Shown: positions 25,813 through 35,569, counted from the first letter of the stretch. The stretch is DNA of 64,000 nt from Citrobacter freundii (GCA_003243445.1 QFQQ01000008.1:80753-144752), one strand, 5' to 3'. Made by a program: numbers and translations. Notes: generated by a model from the letters alone, not told the origin.

Positions 25813-26322
25813 TCAATTAGTACCAGAGATAGCGTTTTGAATTAGTGAGTCCATTGGCTCCAGCGCAGGAGAGAAAACGCCCAATATTTCGCCATTGCCG
25901 TCGATCAATATCTTATGGAAATCACCGGCAATTACGCCATTGATCGAGCCGTTCTGCGCGCTGTCGGATAGCCATTGATAAATTGGTTGTGCGTCCTGAC
26001 CCGTTACCGGATTTATTTGAGCGATGGGAAAGGTGATCCCATAGCTTTGACAGAACTGTAATATCTCTGCATTATTGCGAGGTTCATGTCCAAAGCTATT
26101 GGACGGAAAAGCAATGACGACAAGGCTGTCAGCATACTGCTGCTGCAATTGTTGCAATCCTGTCAATTGTCCCACACGGTTACTGGCGGTGGCTATATTG
26201 ACCAGCAATATTTTCTTCCCACGGAAACTATTCATCTGAATAGTATTTCCTGCTGCGCCGGTGAACTGGAAGGAATAGATGCTGGTGGCAATAACGCAAA
26301 TGGCTGATAGTATCTTTAGCAT
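25813..26322 (-). CDS. Glutathione-peroxidase-fold protein lacking catalytic residues
   Basis: 169 residues with an N-terminal hydrophobic export segment (MLKILSAICVIATSIYSF). It aligns along its length with GPx: LLVNIATASNRVGQLTGLQQL where active enzymes have NVASxCGxTxQYxxL, AFPSNSFGHEPRNNAEILQFC for FPCNQFGxQEPGxNxEIxxFC, and VIAGDFHKILID for WNFxKFLVD. The peroxidatic Cys, the Gln and the Trp are all replaced, so peroxidase activity is unlikely. It lies inside the RHS operon, 12 bp after the YD-repeat gene and about 27 bp before the RHS start, suggesting a role in toxin folding or export. Confidence 0.8.
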   Translation of the reverse strand: MLKILSAICVIATSIYSFQFTGAAGNTIQMNSFRGKKILLVNIATASNRVGQLTGLQQLQQQYADSLVVIAFPSNSFGHEPRNNAEILQFCQSYGITFPIAQINPVTGQDAQPIYQWLSDSAQNGSINGVIAGDFHKILIDGNGEILGVFSPALEPMDSLIQNAISGTN

Positions 26323-26334
26323 TGTTATAATTTT

Positions 26335-29300
26335 TTAAATACCGCAAATAAAGACAAGACAATCGCTTGTGCTGTTGGTCGTAGTCGAATAGGTACTTAG
26401 AGAACCGTCACTGAAACAGTATCTCCAGGTGCATTGCCAGGTCGTTTTATTGATTTTGACAGATGAAACACAGACCAGTGTACCGGTTACACAAACATTA
26501 TTGATACATTTTTTATCGTTACCGCTACAGTTAGCAGTGCTGCATACATACGGTGGACAGGCTGTTGTGTTATAGCTTCCCTGGATCCAGCGCGTTTGAT
26601 TGTAGGTTGGGCTACATGGATTCATGTCACGTTGTTCCTGTTCCTGGTAGCCGGTATTCACGCCCCCTGATAACTGACAGCGAAGGGCAGTTGTCGTATT
26701 TTGCCAATTAGCTGCTGGCACACAACTACCGCTTACCCCATCCGACACCCAACGGAATGTGTTATAAGTCGGGCTGGAAGGATTCATATCTTTTTCCTGA
26801 TGCTCCTGTATATTGGTAATATTGGCAGGGCTGCCGGGGCACGGCTGGCAACGCGTTAATCCTGTGGCCTGCCACTGCGAACTTGCTATATAAGGACAGG
26901 CTTCGGGCTGGCCGTTGTAATTGTAACAGAATTTCTTCAGGACATTCTTGTTTTCATCCCTGGTCAGTACCAAACGTCCAATGCCATCATACTCATAATA
27001 GGAATACTGATTTTTGATGTCCGCCTGACTGAGCATGCCGATGAGTGGTTCATAGGTATATGTGACCATTTTAGCCACCGCTGGATGAAAACGTATGTCG
27101 TCCACTTGCCCGGATAAACTGATTGTATAACTACCGGCACTTACTGATACGGTTGAAGATTGCAGTATCCAATTACTTCCGCTTTTCTGCCAATAGGACA
27201 GTGTATAAGATCCGTTGGTCAAACCCGTCAGCGACTTGGTGTAACCGCCGGTTCTGCTCTTCTTGCCGGCCTTGCAATCTCCAGCGGTACTATTGCCATC
27301 AGCGTCCTCAAATGAAGTGTGAAAAATATCCTTATTCGGAGCATTTATCACTTCGGCAATTGGATAAATGCCCTTAGCATCCCACACATATGACTTGATG
27401 TATCCCGATTCCTTTTGTGAACTCAGCATGTTACCATTTGCATCATACCCTAGCACCTTATTCGTCCGGTAATAGGTACCATCTTTTTGCCGGTCATATA
27501 TTTCTTCCGGCAAGTAGTATGCACTATTAAAATACCCGTAAACAGTTCTGGCCCCATCAATAATATTCGATCCCGGAGGAGCTACATTTGGCCCTCTTCT
27601 TACTTCTTCGGCGATAACAAAATCAAGCATATTCTTTGAGGTCATACCATTAAATACACTGATCTGGGGCGAGGTAAGTGAGGGATTTACAACCACGGAG
27701 GCTTCTGTTGGATACAGGAGTGCCTTTTCGATCGTCACCCCTTTGCTGTCCGTTGTTTTGATATATCTTGGGAATTCGTGGCTGTTGCCATAAGTAAGCT
27801 CTGTTGCGGTTTGCAAATAGTTGGCACCTTGATAGTCCTTATTAGTGATTTTCTTCAAACGAATAGTGGCTCTGTATCTTGGATAACTTTGCGCGATGCC
27901 ACCACCACCATAGTAGGTGACGCACGAGGAAAAACCACCATCGGTAAAGGCAACGTATTGAGTGAGAACACCCGGGTTTACTGCAAATTGAAAGACTTGA
28001 TTGGGGTAGGCGCTTATACCTGTGGTTTCATATTCAAACAGCTTTTCTTTTATAAGAACGAAAGTGCCGCCTTCATATTTGTACTGTAGCTCCTGTGCCG
28101 GCCGTATCTGCTGATCGCCAACCATCATAGAATCCTGTGCTGCATATTTAAAAGTGGTTTTTATATCGTTAACGCTACCCTTAACGAGTTCATCCACTTC
28201 CTTGTAATAGAAATCAGTTGGAACAGGTATAGTATTCTGTATTTCTCCATACTGATTATCCGATGTCAGCACCATCCTTTTACAAGCGGAGTTATCCGGA
28301 ATAGAATATTCGGTATATACATTATACGGGACGTTGTTAAGCAACAGGCGGGGTCCCTGGTATTGACGGTAAACAAAAACCCTGCGATCTATCATCGAGT
28401 TGTCATTATAATTGACAAGCTCTTTTACGCGCAGTCCCGCTCCTAAATTATTAGCCGCCACATCACCATTGGCCTCGTAAATGAACTTTGTTTTTCCTTT
28501 GGTCGGATAAATTAGTTCCTTTAAAAGAGTTTGTTGAGCGTATAAAGGATTTACAGACCTGTCAGCAGAAGGGCCAGGAAAATCGGCTTCACCCGAGACA
28601 ATTAAATGGGTATTGGAGGCACCATTAAAATATCCATAGGCATCAATGCTTCGGCTCATTACACCTGGCGTAACATAATCTTCGTAATAACTGAAACCAT
28701 ATTTTGCAAAATTGTTTGCATCAGAAGGGTCGGAGGATTTAAATTCTGTAAGCTTTAATCTATTTCCCCCATTATAATATCCGAAAGTAAAATCAAACTT
28801 CTTTTTAACCGTTCCATTAAAATCCTTAACCTGGATCGCCGTCAGTTTCTTCTGGTAATACGAGGCTGATGGATCATCTGTGTAAGTAAATTCCACTGTT
28901 TCGTTAGCCGTAGTAATCGAGGTAAGTAATTTCGATTGAAAATAGTAACTATTCGTACCGTATTTCCAACTTGTAGTTTGCGAGCAGCCGCAATACCCCA
29001 AAGGATCGGGAGGTAGGTTGGAAACGCTTCGGCCCATGAATACATCCTGGGAGGGGTTGTTGTATGAAAAGTTATATTGTGTGTAGGCAAACAGTATTTC
29101 CTTTCCGCTTGCAGTAGTTATTTTGGAAAGTTTCCAGCTTGTAACGCCGTCTTGTGCGACAGAGGTCCTATTATAACCGTTCTGAGAGGTGATCGTGGTT
29201 CGTTCCTCCTCCGAGAACTCGTATTTATTCCCTTTGGTATCGGTGATCCAAAATTTGATGCTATTGTACGGAGAGCCGGTGATAACAGAGTAAGTAAGCT

Positions 29301-29871
29301 TGTTGCCCGTTTTAACTGAAAAATCAAATTGCTTTTGAGCGTTGATAAAGAACCTCCCCGAAAGTCCCGCCGTGCTGATCGTATATATGTCCTGACTAAT
29401 GTCAATACCGTTATTAAACTGCGCAATTGAGCTTTGGCCTGCATAACTATCCGCATCGATCCGGGCCTGGTTCACGTAAGCCTGGTTAACCGAATTTAAT
29501 AGATAGCCATTTTCATCAGTTTCTCCTTTTATTTGACGGGATATACCACCAACGCCATTTAACATCCAATGTGCCCCTAAATAGCTTCCGGGGTCAGAAG
29601 GTCTGAATCCACTTGACGAGTATTGTAACTCCAACGGAATGGAAACACCGTCATATTTTATCGTGTGTATCGGTATAGCATGCGAAGCTACGCCCTGGCT
29701 TTTTTCAAATGTAATATTACCGAACTTTCCGAGGTTGGCCATCTCAGGAGTGGGCGGCACAGGATTGATGACACGGCTGTCGCGGACAATCTGGGCATTG
29801 GGATCAGATTGGGCTTGTAAGCATGAACTCCAAAGCGCTGACGCAACAAAAAAAGAAAAGTACTTTTTCAT
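26335..29871 (-). CDS. Large secreted YD/RHS-like repeat protein
   Basis: 1178 residues with a signal peptide (MKKYFSFFVASALWSSCLQAQ). The N-terminal half has FGNITFEKSQGVASHAIPIH and LELQYSSSGFRPSDPGSYLG, the start typical of Bacteroidota YD-repeat companions. It has scattered YD-type units (YYEYDGIGRLVLTRDENKN) and a Cys-rich C-terminus. That end holds two W/C repeats containing DMNPSSPTYNTFRWV and DMNPCSPTYNQTRWI. No RHS core or toxin tip is seen, so this is probably a structural partner of the toxin-bearing RHS. It is 21 bp after the coiled-coil barrel gene. Confidence 0.82.
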   Translation of the reverse strand: MKKYFSFFVASALWSSCLQAQSDPNAQIVRDSRVINPVPPTPEMANLGKFGNITFEKSQGVASHAIPIHTIKYDGVSIPLELQYSSSGFRPSDPGSYLGAHWMLNGVGGISRQIKGETDENGYLLNSVNQAYVNQARIDADSYAGQSSIAQFNNGIDISQDIYTISTAGLSGRFFINAQKQFDFSVKTGNKLTYSVITGSPYNSIKFWITDTKGNKYEFSEEERTTITSQNGYNRTSVAQDGVTSWKLSKITTASGKEILFAYTQYNFSYNNPSQDVFMGRSVSNLPPDPLGYCGCSQTTSWKYGTNSYYFQSKLLTSITTANETVEFTYTDDPSASYYQKKLTAIQVKDFNGTVKKKFDFTFGYYNGGNRLKLTEFKSSDPSDANNFAKYGFSYYEDYVTPGVMSRSIDAYGYFNGASNTHLIVSGEADFPGPSADRSVNPLYAQQTLLKELIYPTKGKTKFIYEANGDVAANNLGAGLRVKELVNYNDNSMIDRRVFVYRQYQGPRLLLNNVPYNVYTEYSIPDNSACKRMVLTSDNQYGEIQNTIPVPTDFYYKEVDELVKGSVNDIKTTFKYAAQDSMMVGDQQIRPAQELQYKYEGGTFVLIKEKLFEYETTGISAYPNQVFQFAVNPGVLTQYVAFTDGGFSSCVTYYGGGGIAQSYPRYRATIRLKKITNKDYQGANYLQTATELTYGNSHEFPRYIKTTDSKGVTIEKALLYPTEASVVVNPSLTSPQISVFNGMTSKNMLDFVIAEEVRRGPNVAPPGSNIIDGARTVYGYFNSAYYLPEEIYDRQKDGTYYRTNKVLGYDANGNMLSSQKESGYIKSYVWDAKGIYPIAEVINAPNKDIFHTSFEDADGNSTAGDCKAGKKSRTGGYTKSLTGLTNGSYTLSYWQKSGSNWILQSSTVSVSAGSYTISLSGQVDDIRFHPAVAKMVTYTYEPLIGMLSQADIKNQYSYYEYDGIGRLVLTRDENKNVLKKFCYNYNGQPEACPYIASSQWQATGLTRCQPCPGSPANITNIQEHQEKDMNPSSPTYNTFRWVSDGVSGSCVPAANWQNTTTALRCQLSGGVNTGYQEQEQRDMNPCSPTYNQTRWIQGSYNTTACPPYVCSTANCSGNDKKCINNVCVTGTLVCVSSVKINKTTWQCTWRYCFSDGSLSTYSTTTNSTSDCLVFICGI

Positions 29872-29892
29872 ATATTAACCCTTACACTTTTT

Positions 29893-31323
29893 TTAGAAAT
29901 TATAGCCAACCCTGAACAGTACTGGAGAAGGTTTAGGTATCTGATGATAACTTAGAAAGTCCCAGAGCAACTGAACTTTGGTCTTCTTCAGGATCTTCGA
30001 CCGAACATCTATGGTCTTACTCATCCCAATCAACCCACTCTCCTGCCAGGCACTCCGGTCCCTGAGCTCGGCAAAACGGCTGAAGCCGTTGCGATAGTTC
30101 ATTTCATAACCTCCCGCTAACCAAAATGAACCTTTCAGTTTCCATTCGATAAACGACCGCAGGCCAATTCCCTGGTGAGTAATATTTATATTGCGGATGC
30201 TCTTACCCCAACCCATTTTATAGCTGACACCCACACCGATCATACTGTTATCATTCAGTTTATACCCGCCTGTTAAAGCGATATCACTGGTCACCGGTAA
30301 ATAACCGTTGGATCTCAGGGATTGGATATTCGCACCGATCTCTATTCTCTGAAGGAAACTTTTCGTTCGCTGATGATTTGGTCTAAACCCTTCTGGCATT
30401 TCCAGATCACTACTACCTCCGCCCAGCTTGCTGACCTTATCTTTCAACTGGCTGAGTTGCGACTGCGCCTCCTGCATGTTCTGGCTGAACTGCGCCTGGG
30501 CATTGGGACCACCGGAAGCGATCTGTTGCTGGACCAGACTGTTGACCTGCGCCCTTGTCTGCAGCCCGGCGAGGCTTGCCTGGGCGTTGGGATCATTCGG
30601 ATCCACCGGCAGGCGGAATAACGAAGCAAGCATACTGTGCTTTCGCATGAATTCTTTGAACAGGCTTGTTTTGCCGAGCAGTTCCAGTGCTTTCCTCTCC
30701 GCCTTTTTATGGTCTTTCAGTAGTTGCTTATATTCATTCACCTGGGCACTGTAATAGTAAGCCTGCTTGTTGAACTGCTTTAATTCTTTTACCATGCCCA
30801 ATGCTCCCAGTTGTTCTTTCAGGTATTGCTTCCGCTCGCGGATAAAGCGTTTGACCTGTTCGGCCTTTTGAAAGTTGTTCTGTAGCGAGGAAACTTTGGC
30901 CATCGCCTCGTTGAGCTGCTTGCTTCCACCACTGATCCCGGTCAAGAACCGTTGATTTTGTTGCAGGAATTTGAGAGAGCTGCCGAGCGTATCCAGCGAG
31001 GGGATATATTGTTGCAGTTGGCCAGAATGTTCCAACTGATCCTGCAGCCGCGCATATTGATGTGCCGATTGGTGAAAGATCCTGGAAGCGGCAGCAGTGT
31101 CCCTTCGGGCGAGCTTCCGCTGCAACTTCGCCTCTTGCTGCTGAAGGCGGCTCAGCACTTTTTGGGATTGTTTATCGAGTTGTTGATCCAACCAGCTGGC
31201 CTTTGAGGAAACCTGCGTAAGGTACGCTTCACCGATCGCCGGCGATACGGTCGTATCGTTCTGCGCGAGTATGCACGTGGTTAGACATAGCCCTATTAGG
31301 ACCAGTAGCAGGCGGCTTGGCAT
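29893..31323 (-). CDS. Coiled-coil plus outer-membrane beta-barrel protein
   Basis: 476 residues: signal peptide (MPSRLLLVLIGLCLTTCILAQ), a long Gln/Lys-rich helical region (about 30-320, e.g. KVLSRLQQQEAKLQRKLARRD), then a C-terminal barrel-like domain (IEIGANIQSLRSNGYLPVTS; ALTGGYKLNDNSMIGVGVSY; RVGYNF with terminal Phe). The terminal aromatic is typical of outer-membrane barrels. First gene of the operon leading to both YD/RHS proteins, so it may be the surface anchor or export pore. I recall no named family for it. Confidence 0.75.
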   Translation of the reverse strand: MPSRLLLVLIGLCLTTCILAQNDTTVSPAIGEAYLTQVSSKASWLDQQLDKQSQKVLSRLQQQEAKLQRKLARRDTAAASRIFHQSAHQYARLQDQLEHSGQLQQYIPSLDTLGSSLKFLQQNQRFLTGISGGSKQLNEAMAKVSSLQNNFQKAEQVKRFIRERKQYLKEQLGALGMVKELKQFNKQAYYYSAQVNEYKQLLKDHKKAERKALELLGKTSLFKEFMRKHSMLASLFRLPVDPNDPNAQASLAGLQTRAQVNSLVQQQIASGGPNAQAQFSQNMQEAQSQLSQLKDKVSKLGGGSSDLEMPEGFRPNHQRTKSFLQRIEIGANIQSLRSNGYLPVTSDIALTGGYKLNDNSMIGVGVSYKMGWGKSIRNINITHQGIGLRSFIEWKLKGSFWLAGGYEMNYRNGFSRFAELRDRSAWQESGLIGMSKTIDVRSKILKKTKVQLLWDFLSYHQIPKPSPVLFRVGYNF

Positions 31324-31465
31324 GTTGGTTAAGATGGTTTTAGGGCAACCGGTGGGTCTTGTTCAGGTGGAATACCCATATCCGATCACGCAGTAAATTT
31401 GATCTATTCATGAGATACGGGACAAGCGTTTTTCCACGGGAATTTGTCACCGTGTTTTCACGTAT

Positions 31466-31606
31466 TCAAAAATGGTCAATACTATCTTCTCTGCACAGGG
31501 GCAGAGCTAATTGACGGTATGCCTTAAACATCTCTGCCTGTACTATGGCTGCGTTAAGGTCTGTTACCGTTATTTCCTTTCCGTTCAGGTCTTTAATTTT
31601 CATCAT
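31466..31606 (-). CDS. Short protein, probably a truncated small hypothetical
   Basis: 46 residues beginning MMKIKDLNGKEITVTDLNAA, IVQAEMFKAYR, then a divergent tail. The N-terminus resembles small Bacteroidota proteins that start with IKDLNG.xITVTDLxAAI.QA. The end (LALPLCREDSIDHF) does not, so the gene looks cut short. No function is known. Bases 31324-31465 between it and the RHS operon show no recognisable promoter. Confidence 0.4.
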   Translation of the reverse strand: MMKIKDLNGKEITVTDLNAAIVQAEMFKAYRQLALPLCREDSIDHF

Positions 31607-31833
31607 CTTTTTGTTTGTTTAAATGTTACCGATATTACTGTTCGTCTGTAAAGACTCCATTGACATAGTAGCAGACAAGCTGCTCCCCACATCCGTATCC
31701 TGGTGTTTGTATCTACATAGAAGAATTTTGTACGGTTGCAATAGATAACATACACAGGAACATTCTTATTGACTTTATCCAGACTTTGCTCCCTTGCCAG
31801 TTTTTTTGCTTCGTCTTTTGATGCTGTTTTCAT
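31603..31833 (-). CDS. Small hypothetical protein, likely frameshifted at its 3' end
   Basis: 76 residues from the ATG at 31833: MKTASKDEAKKLAREQSLDK, NKNVPVYVIYCNRTKFFYVD. After DTNTRI another frame reads GCGEQLVCYYVNGVFTDEQ and stops, a more natural C-terminus than the in-frame WGAACLLLCQWS. A one-base change near 31693 would join them. Its stop overlaps the ATGATG of the next small gene. Upstream (31862-31960) a minus-strand fragment reads KVQKAFELCHQFAKDGA without a credible start. Function unknown. Confidence 0.4.
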   Translation of the reverse strand: MKTASKDEAKKLAREQSLDKVNKNVPVYVIYCNRTKFFYVDTNTRIRMWGAACLLLCQWSLYRRTVISVTFKQTKR

Positions 31834-32049
31834 CGCCTGATAATTTAAGGCGGCCACCTTTGCAGGCAGCCGCCTGTGATTGATTAATTGAAATTGAGAA
31901 TAGCCGCGCCATCCTTTGCAAACTGGTGGCACAGTTCAAATGCCTTTTGCACTTTGGTCTGTGCAGTGCCACCCATTACAGCAGGAAGTGATCAGGCAGG
32001 GATTTGCTATTACAGCCATACATAATCATTTGTTCGTAATCGGCCCAAT

Positions 32050-32579
32050 GTGATGTATATGCACATTGACCGTTCTGCCGACATTATAACACTGGCGAAT
32101 GGTGTCAAAGCCATCTTTGATAAAGTCAAAGAGTCAAGAGGCGGCGATCCAAAATCGGCGAAAGCCGACAGTGTTGCAAACAGTCTCAACATTTATTTGC
32201 TGGATTCAATTATTGGACATAAGGTGAATTAGCTAAAGGGGTGTCCAAATACACTATCGGAAGGCCGGATATTAAATTGGTAGCGCATGGCATCCCGGTG
32301 AGCAGTTTTATGGGATTTAATACCTGGGCAGCCTGGCAGGGTACGCCTGAAAAGGCGGCCGTTTGCGGTGATTTTACTATGCTCGGAAACGAGGTAGCTC
32401 CTGTTATAAAAGCGTTGGTCGAAAACGGTATTGAAGTTGTCGCTGTCCATAACCACATGGTGCATGAAGAGCCGAAAGTTTTTTTTCTGCATTATTGGGG
32501 TGTTGGAAATGCAGAGCAACTTGCTAAAGGACTGAAAGATGCACTAACTAAAACAAATAGTAATGCTGAAAAGCACTGA
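32050..32579 (+). pseudogene. DUF1259 (LppY/LpqO-like) gene with one frameshift
   Basis: The 5' part reads DRSADIITLANGVKAIFDK ... LDSIIGHK; the 3' part, in another frame, reads GVSKYTIGRPDIKLVAHG, FMGFNTWAAWQGTPEKAAV, AGDFTML-like CGDFTMLGNEVAPVIKAL, VVAVHNHMVHEEPKVFFL. Together they match DUF1259, whose hallmark is the HNHMV...FFLHYWG segment. Loss of one G near 32226 (HKG-ELAKGVSKY) breaks the frame. The usual N-terminal export signal is also missing. Nothing nearby suggests a role. Confidence 0.8.
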
Positions 32580-32863
32580 TGATATTTTGTTATTGTAAAT
32601 TTTTTCTCAACGTACTTCTAAATGGAGTATGTTTTTATATGAGATAACTGGCGTAAAGCCGAATTGATGAGCGATGTGAGCGATTCTGGGAAAAGTCGCG
32701 AGGATATTAAGTTTTGATCCCTTTGACCTTATTTGGCAAAAGTGCATCAAGTATAAACGGCACTATCATTTCAAGTATGCTTTGCTGAATACTAAAGCAG
32801 GCAACAGTGCAGCTTATAAGTTAAAGTAATATCATTAGTCGTAGCTGTTTTTCAATTTTACAG
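32580..32863 (+). other. Gap with a possible C-terminal gene remnant
   Basis: One plus-strand frame (about 32682-32829) reads AILGKVARILSFDPFDLIW, then KYKRHYHFKYALLNTKAG, and stops at 32829. It has no start codon or upstream body. It looks like the tail of a lost gene; no family recognised. Confidence 0.25.
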
Positions 32864-34792
32864 TTAGTGATTACTTTTTTTTAACAGCCCGTTGGCATCA
32901 AGATCTTTTAAGAACCATTCAATTGCTGCTTTGGCAACTTTAGCTGCAATTTTTCCCTTATTCCATTTAAACAACAGTTTCAAAACGCCGCTGCCCAGCC
33001 AGCCTGTGAACTTTTTCCACCAGTTACTTTTATACTGCCGGTTCATCCATTCTGCTGCCAGGTCAGGCTTAGCCGCTGCTCCTGAAGCCATAGGAGCTTT
33101 TCGCTTTTCCGCAGTCATTTTTTCCATGGTAAGCGTCAGCATCTTTTTTACCCTTGCTTCAATTTTTGGCTGTAACGCAAAGAGATTTGCTGCATCATAT
33201 TGCGGCCATGTGGCTACGGTACGTTCCAAGGGATTACGTTCTTTACCTGTATCAGATCTTTCTTTCAATATATGCAGGTCTGGAACGATCGGCAGAAAAA
33301 CGCTTCCGTCTACACCCGGGCGTTTAAATAACGCGACCATCTCGTCTGACCAGTCTTTATGAACAGGATGTACAATTCCTTTGGCTTTATTGTATTCGAG
33401 GGTAAAGAAGGTCCTGAAAAAATTGCGGGCATTATCTCTTCCCAGGAAAAAATCATGATGCCTGAAACTGATATCCATCAAACCACTGAAAGCCATGGCA
33501 GCACCGCAGGCGATAGGATGCTGCTCATCGCTGTTTTTTTTCTTCCAGCGAACGGGAAATATTTCGCCACGGTAATAATCTGAAGAATAGGCATCCAGCA
33601 TTTCCGCACGTTTTACTTTCGACTGGTCCCATAGTGTACCGATGATCGCTGGTACCACAGAAAAAAGGTCATCAGGTTGCCGGTATGCTGCACTGGAAGG
33701 AACATCAGGGAAAGGATCGATCATGATCATTGCATATTTATAATCTTCCCCGTCCCGCTTTTTTCCATATTTATTTTTTAAAATAGCCAGCACTTCGCCA
33801 AATGGCTCGTTGTTGATGGCGCCGCCATCTACACTTACAAAATGATAAGGGTCAGGAAAATTATCCGGCCATTCTATTGCAGGGACGTCTGCAGCAGGGA
33901 TATCACTTAAACGGTTGAAGGCAATATTTTCAGTGCTGCTCTTTAGATAAGCCACGCTTAATTCGCCTGCAAAAAACTCTCTGAATTTAAGCCCGACAGG
34001 AAACGCTCCTGTAGCCATGGTAGCCAGCTTGAGTGCAGCGCGTCCTTTATTGAAGGGATCAAGAGGCAAGTATTTATCTTTATCCCTCCCTTCATCATAA
34101 TCCAGTTTAAACCGCGATACAGCAAAGTGTTCGAAGGTACTGTGCTCCGGGCTTTTTTTAGTCCGCTTCAATTGTGCCGTAGGCGTTGTAAAATCTACTG
34201 CCAGCGGAATGCTGCGTAGCATGGTATGCGATAATATTAATTCCAGGTCTTTAGCCACATAAGGAAAGATCGGTTGTTGCGCCGCAGGTTTTATGAAAGC
34301 TTCATCACAGATCTTATCAATGAAATCTGAATTGAGTAGGGATTGTATTTTACCCGTTTCATCAAGGTCTGTTGTGTTGAAAGTGGTTTCAAATATTTTT
34401 GGTTTGCCCGCTTCATCGCCCATCAATACCCAGCTGTCATACATCACATTATTCTTCTTTTGAGTTGGATCAGCAGGATCCTTTACCGGGTTTACTATCC
34501 CATTAAGTGCATAGATGGCGGACATTACCGTGGTCATTCCGCCTGCTGAGGTGCCACCCATGGCATCAATGATCACTTTATGCTGGGGGACATGTTCCAA
34601 TATGGATTTGTCCCAGCCTTCGGGCAAAGTACCAGCAGGTCCTTTTGCTTTTTCCCAAAGATCGAGTATCTCAAAAAGATAATCCATAGCACCGGCAGTA
34701 TAACAGCCGGCAGATGCAGCACCGGCCATCGTAAGACCCAGATGAAATTCTTCTGGCTGTTGCGGGAATTGCTTCTCATTGGTTACTGACAT
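32864..34792 (-). CDS. Patatin-like phospholipase, third gene of a putative membrane-attack operon
   Basis: 642 residues, no signal peptide. Patatin core: oxyanion Gly-rich segment GLTMAGAASAGCYTAGAMDY (19-38), nucleophile elbow GGTSAGG with Ser82, and catalytic Asp in VDGGAINNEPFGE near residue 320, so the Ser-Asp dyad is intact. The C-terminal 250 residues are unassigned, with a Lys/Trp-rich end. It follows the SLATT-like gene by 35 bp and a PLD-like gene before that. Patatins are lipid-hydrolysing effectors in several anti-phage systems (e.g. CapV), so an effector role is inferred. Confidence 0.88.
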   Translation of the reverse strand: MSVTNEKQFPQQPEEFHLGLTMAGAASAGCYTAGAMDYLFEILDLWEKAKGPAGTLPEGWDKSILEHVPQHKVIIDAMGGTSAGGMTTVMSAIYALNGIVNPVKDPADPTQKKNNVMYDSWVLMGDEAGKPKIFETTFNTTDLDETGKIQSLLNSDFIDKICDEAFIKPAAQQPIFPYVAKDLELILSHTMLRSIPLAVDFTTPTAQLKRTKKSPEHSTFEHFAVSRFKLDYDEGRDKDKYLPLDPFNKGRAALKLATMATGAFPVGLKFREFFAGELSVAYLKSSTENIAFNRLSDIPAADVPAIEWPDNFPDPYHFVSVDGGAINNEPFGEVLAILKNKYGKKRDGEDYKYAMIMIDPFPDVPSSAAYRQPDDLFSVVPAIIGTLWDQSKVKRAEMLDAYSSDYYRGEIFPVRWKKKNSDEQHPIACGAAMAFSGLMDISFRHHDFFLGRDNARNFFRTFFTLEYNKAKGIVHPVHKDWSDEMVALFKRPGVDGSVFLPIVPDLHILKERSDTGKERNPLERTVATWPQYDAANLFALQPKIEARVKKMLTLTMEKMTAEKRKAPMASGAAAKPDLAAEWMNRQYKSNWWKKFTGWLGSGVLKLLFKWNKGKIAAKVAKAAIEWFLKDLDANGLLKKSNH

Positions 34793-34827
34793 AAGATTTA
34801 CTTTGACTTTATCATTAAAGGATCAAC

Positions 34828-35550
34828 TTAAGAAGTCTGGGCATTTCTGCCGGATAATGCACCGTCCCAGTATTTATAGAATTCAGCTTTTATCAACTGG
34901 TACTTTTCAAAATATTTTTGCGCTGTTTCATTAGACATTGTTCCAGAGCGATCTTCATTTTCTATCTCATCTTTTAGTGCTCGCAGTTTATTTTCCACAC
35001 TTTTATTCTGCAACCAGTATTTTTCAATATTCCAGTAGGTCATCAGGCCGGAATATACTGTTACAATAGCACCGATAACGAAGGCGATATTTTTAGTGGC
35101 TTCCGGAAAAACGTCCTGGTACGGGATTGAAATGGTCTTAAAACTCAGCCCCAATAAAATGGTTGAAATACCCGACAGGATCATCGTGGAATATTTATAT
35201 ACCCTTACGCCGTTAAAAAAATAAGACGCCGCTTCTTCGAATCTTTCTATATCCGAACTGATATTGATCAAAAGCAGCAGTAGTTTTTTATTGTCCTTAT
35301 TCAACAGGTATTTTTCATTATACTGTTGCCTGGGTTTAAAGGTGCTCATCCGCAACACCATGAATACCGACATGGCAAATAATGCCAGTTCAATCCCTAT
35401 GCAATAATAACTGTAAGGCACTCGAACATTCGTACAGGTAAAGTGGATCACAATAGCGGCCAGGCAAAGGAGCAGGAAGAACTTGCAAATCAGGACGCCT
35501 GTCCTGGCAATTTTGTGCCAGTTTTTTTTTGAAGAGATTTCTTCTGACAT
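34828..35550 (-). CDS. SLATT/DUF4231-like multi-helix membrane protein
   Basis: 240 residues from the ATG at 35550 (MSEEISSKKNWHKIARTG); the frame extends 111 bp upstream into the PLD gene, but this start is 19 bp after the PLD stop and precedes a good membrane protein. Two N-terminal helices (about 17-37 and 48-66). A middle cytosolic part has SSDIERFEEAASYFFNGVRV, then a hairpin of two more helices (ILSGISTILLGL; FVIGAIVTVYSGLM), followed by WLQNKSVENKLRALKDEIE. The F..AA.Y....R..KY ...2TM ... W...K.VE..L layout resembles SLATT pore-like effectors. Confidence 0.68.
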   Translation of the reverse strand: MSEEISSKKNWHKIARTGVLICKFFLLLCLAAIVIHFTCTNVRVPYSYYCIGIELALFAMSVFMVLRMSTFKPRQQYNEKYLLNKDNKKLLLLLINISSDIERFEEAASYFFNGVRVYKYSTMILSGISTILLGLSFKTISIPYQDVFPEATKNIAFVIGAIVTVYSGLMTYWNIEKYWLQNKSVENKLRALKDEIENEDRSGTMSNETAQKYFEKYQLIKAEFYKYWDGALSGRNAQTS

Positions 35551-35569
35551 AGCGCAAATTAAAATTGGG

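Noticed and set aside
25786..25816. TTG start for the RHS gene at 25816
   Set aside because: The ATG at 25786 begins a proper signal peptide; the ten extra residues do not fit.
31775..31972. 65-codon minus-strand frame rich in Arg/Lys
   Set aside because: Overlaps the better small gene in another frame and looks like a shadow.
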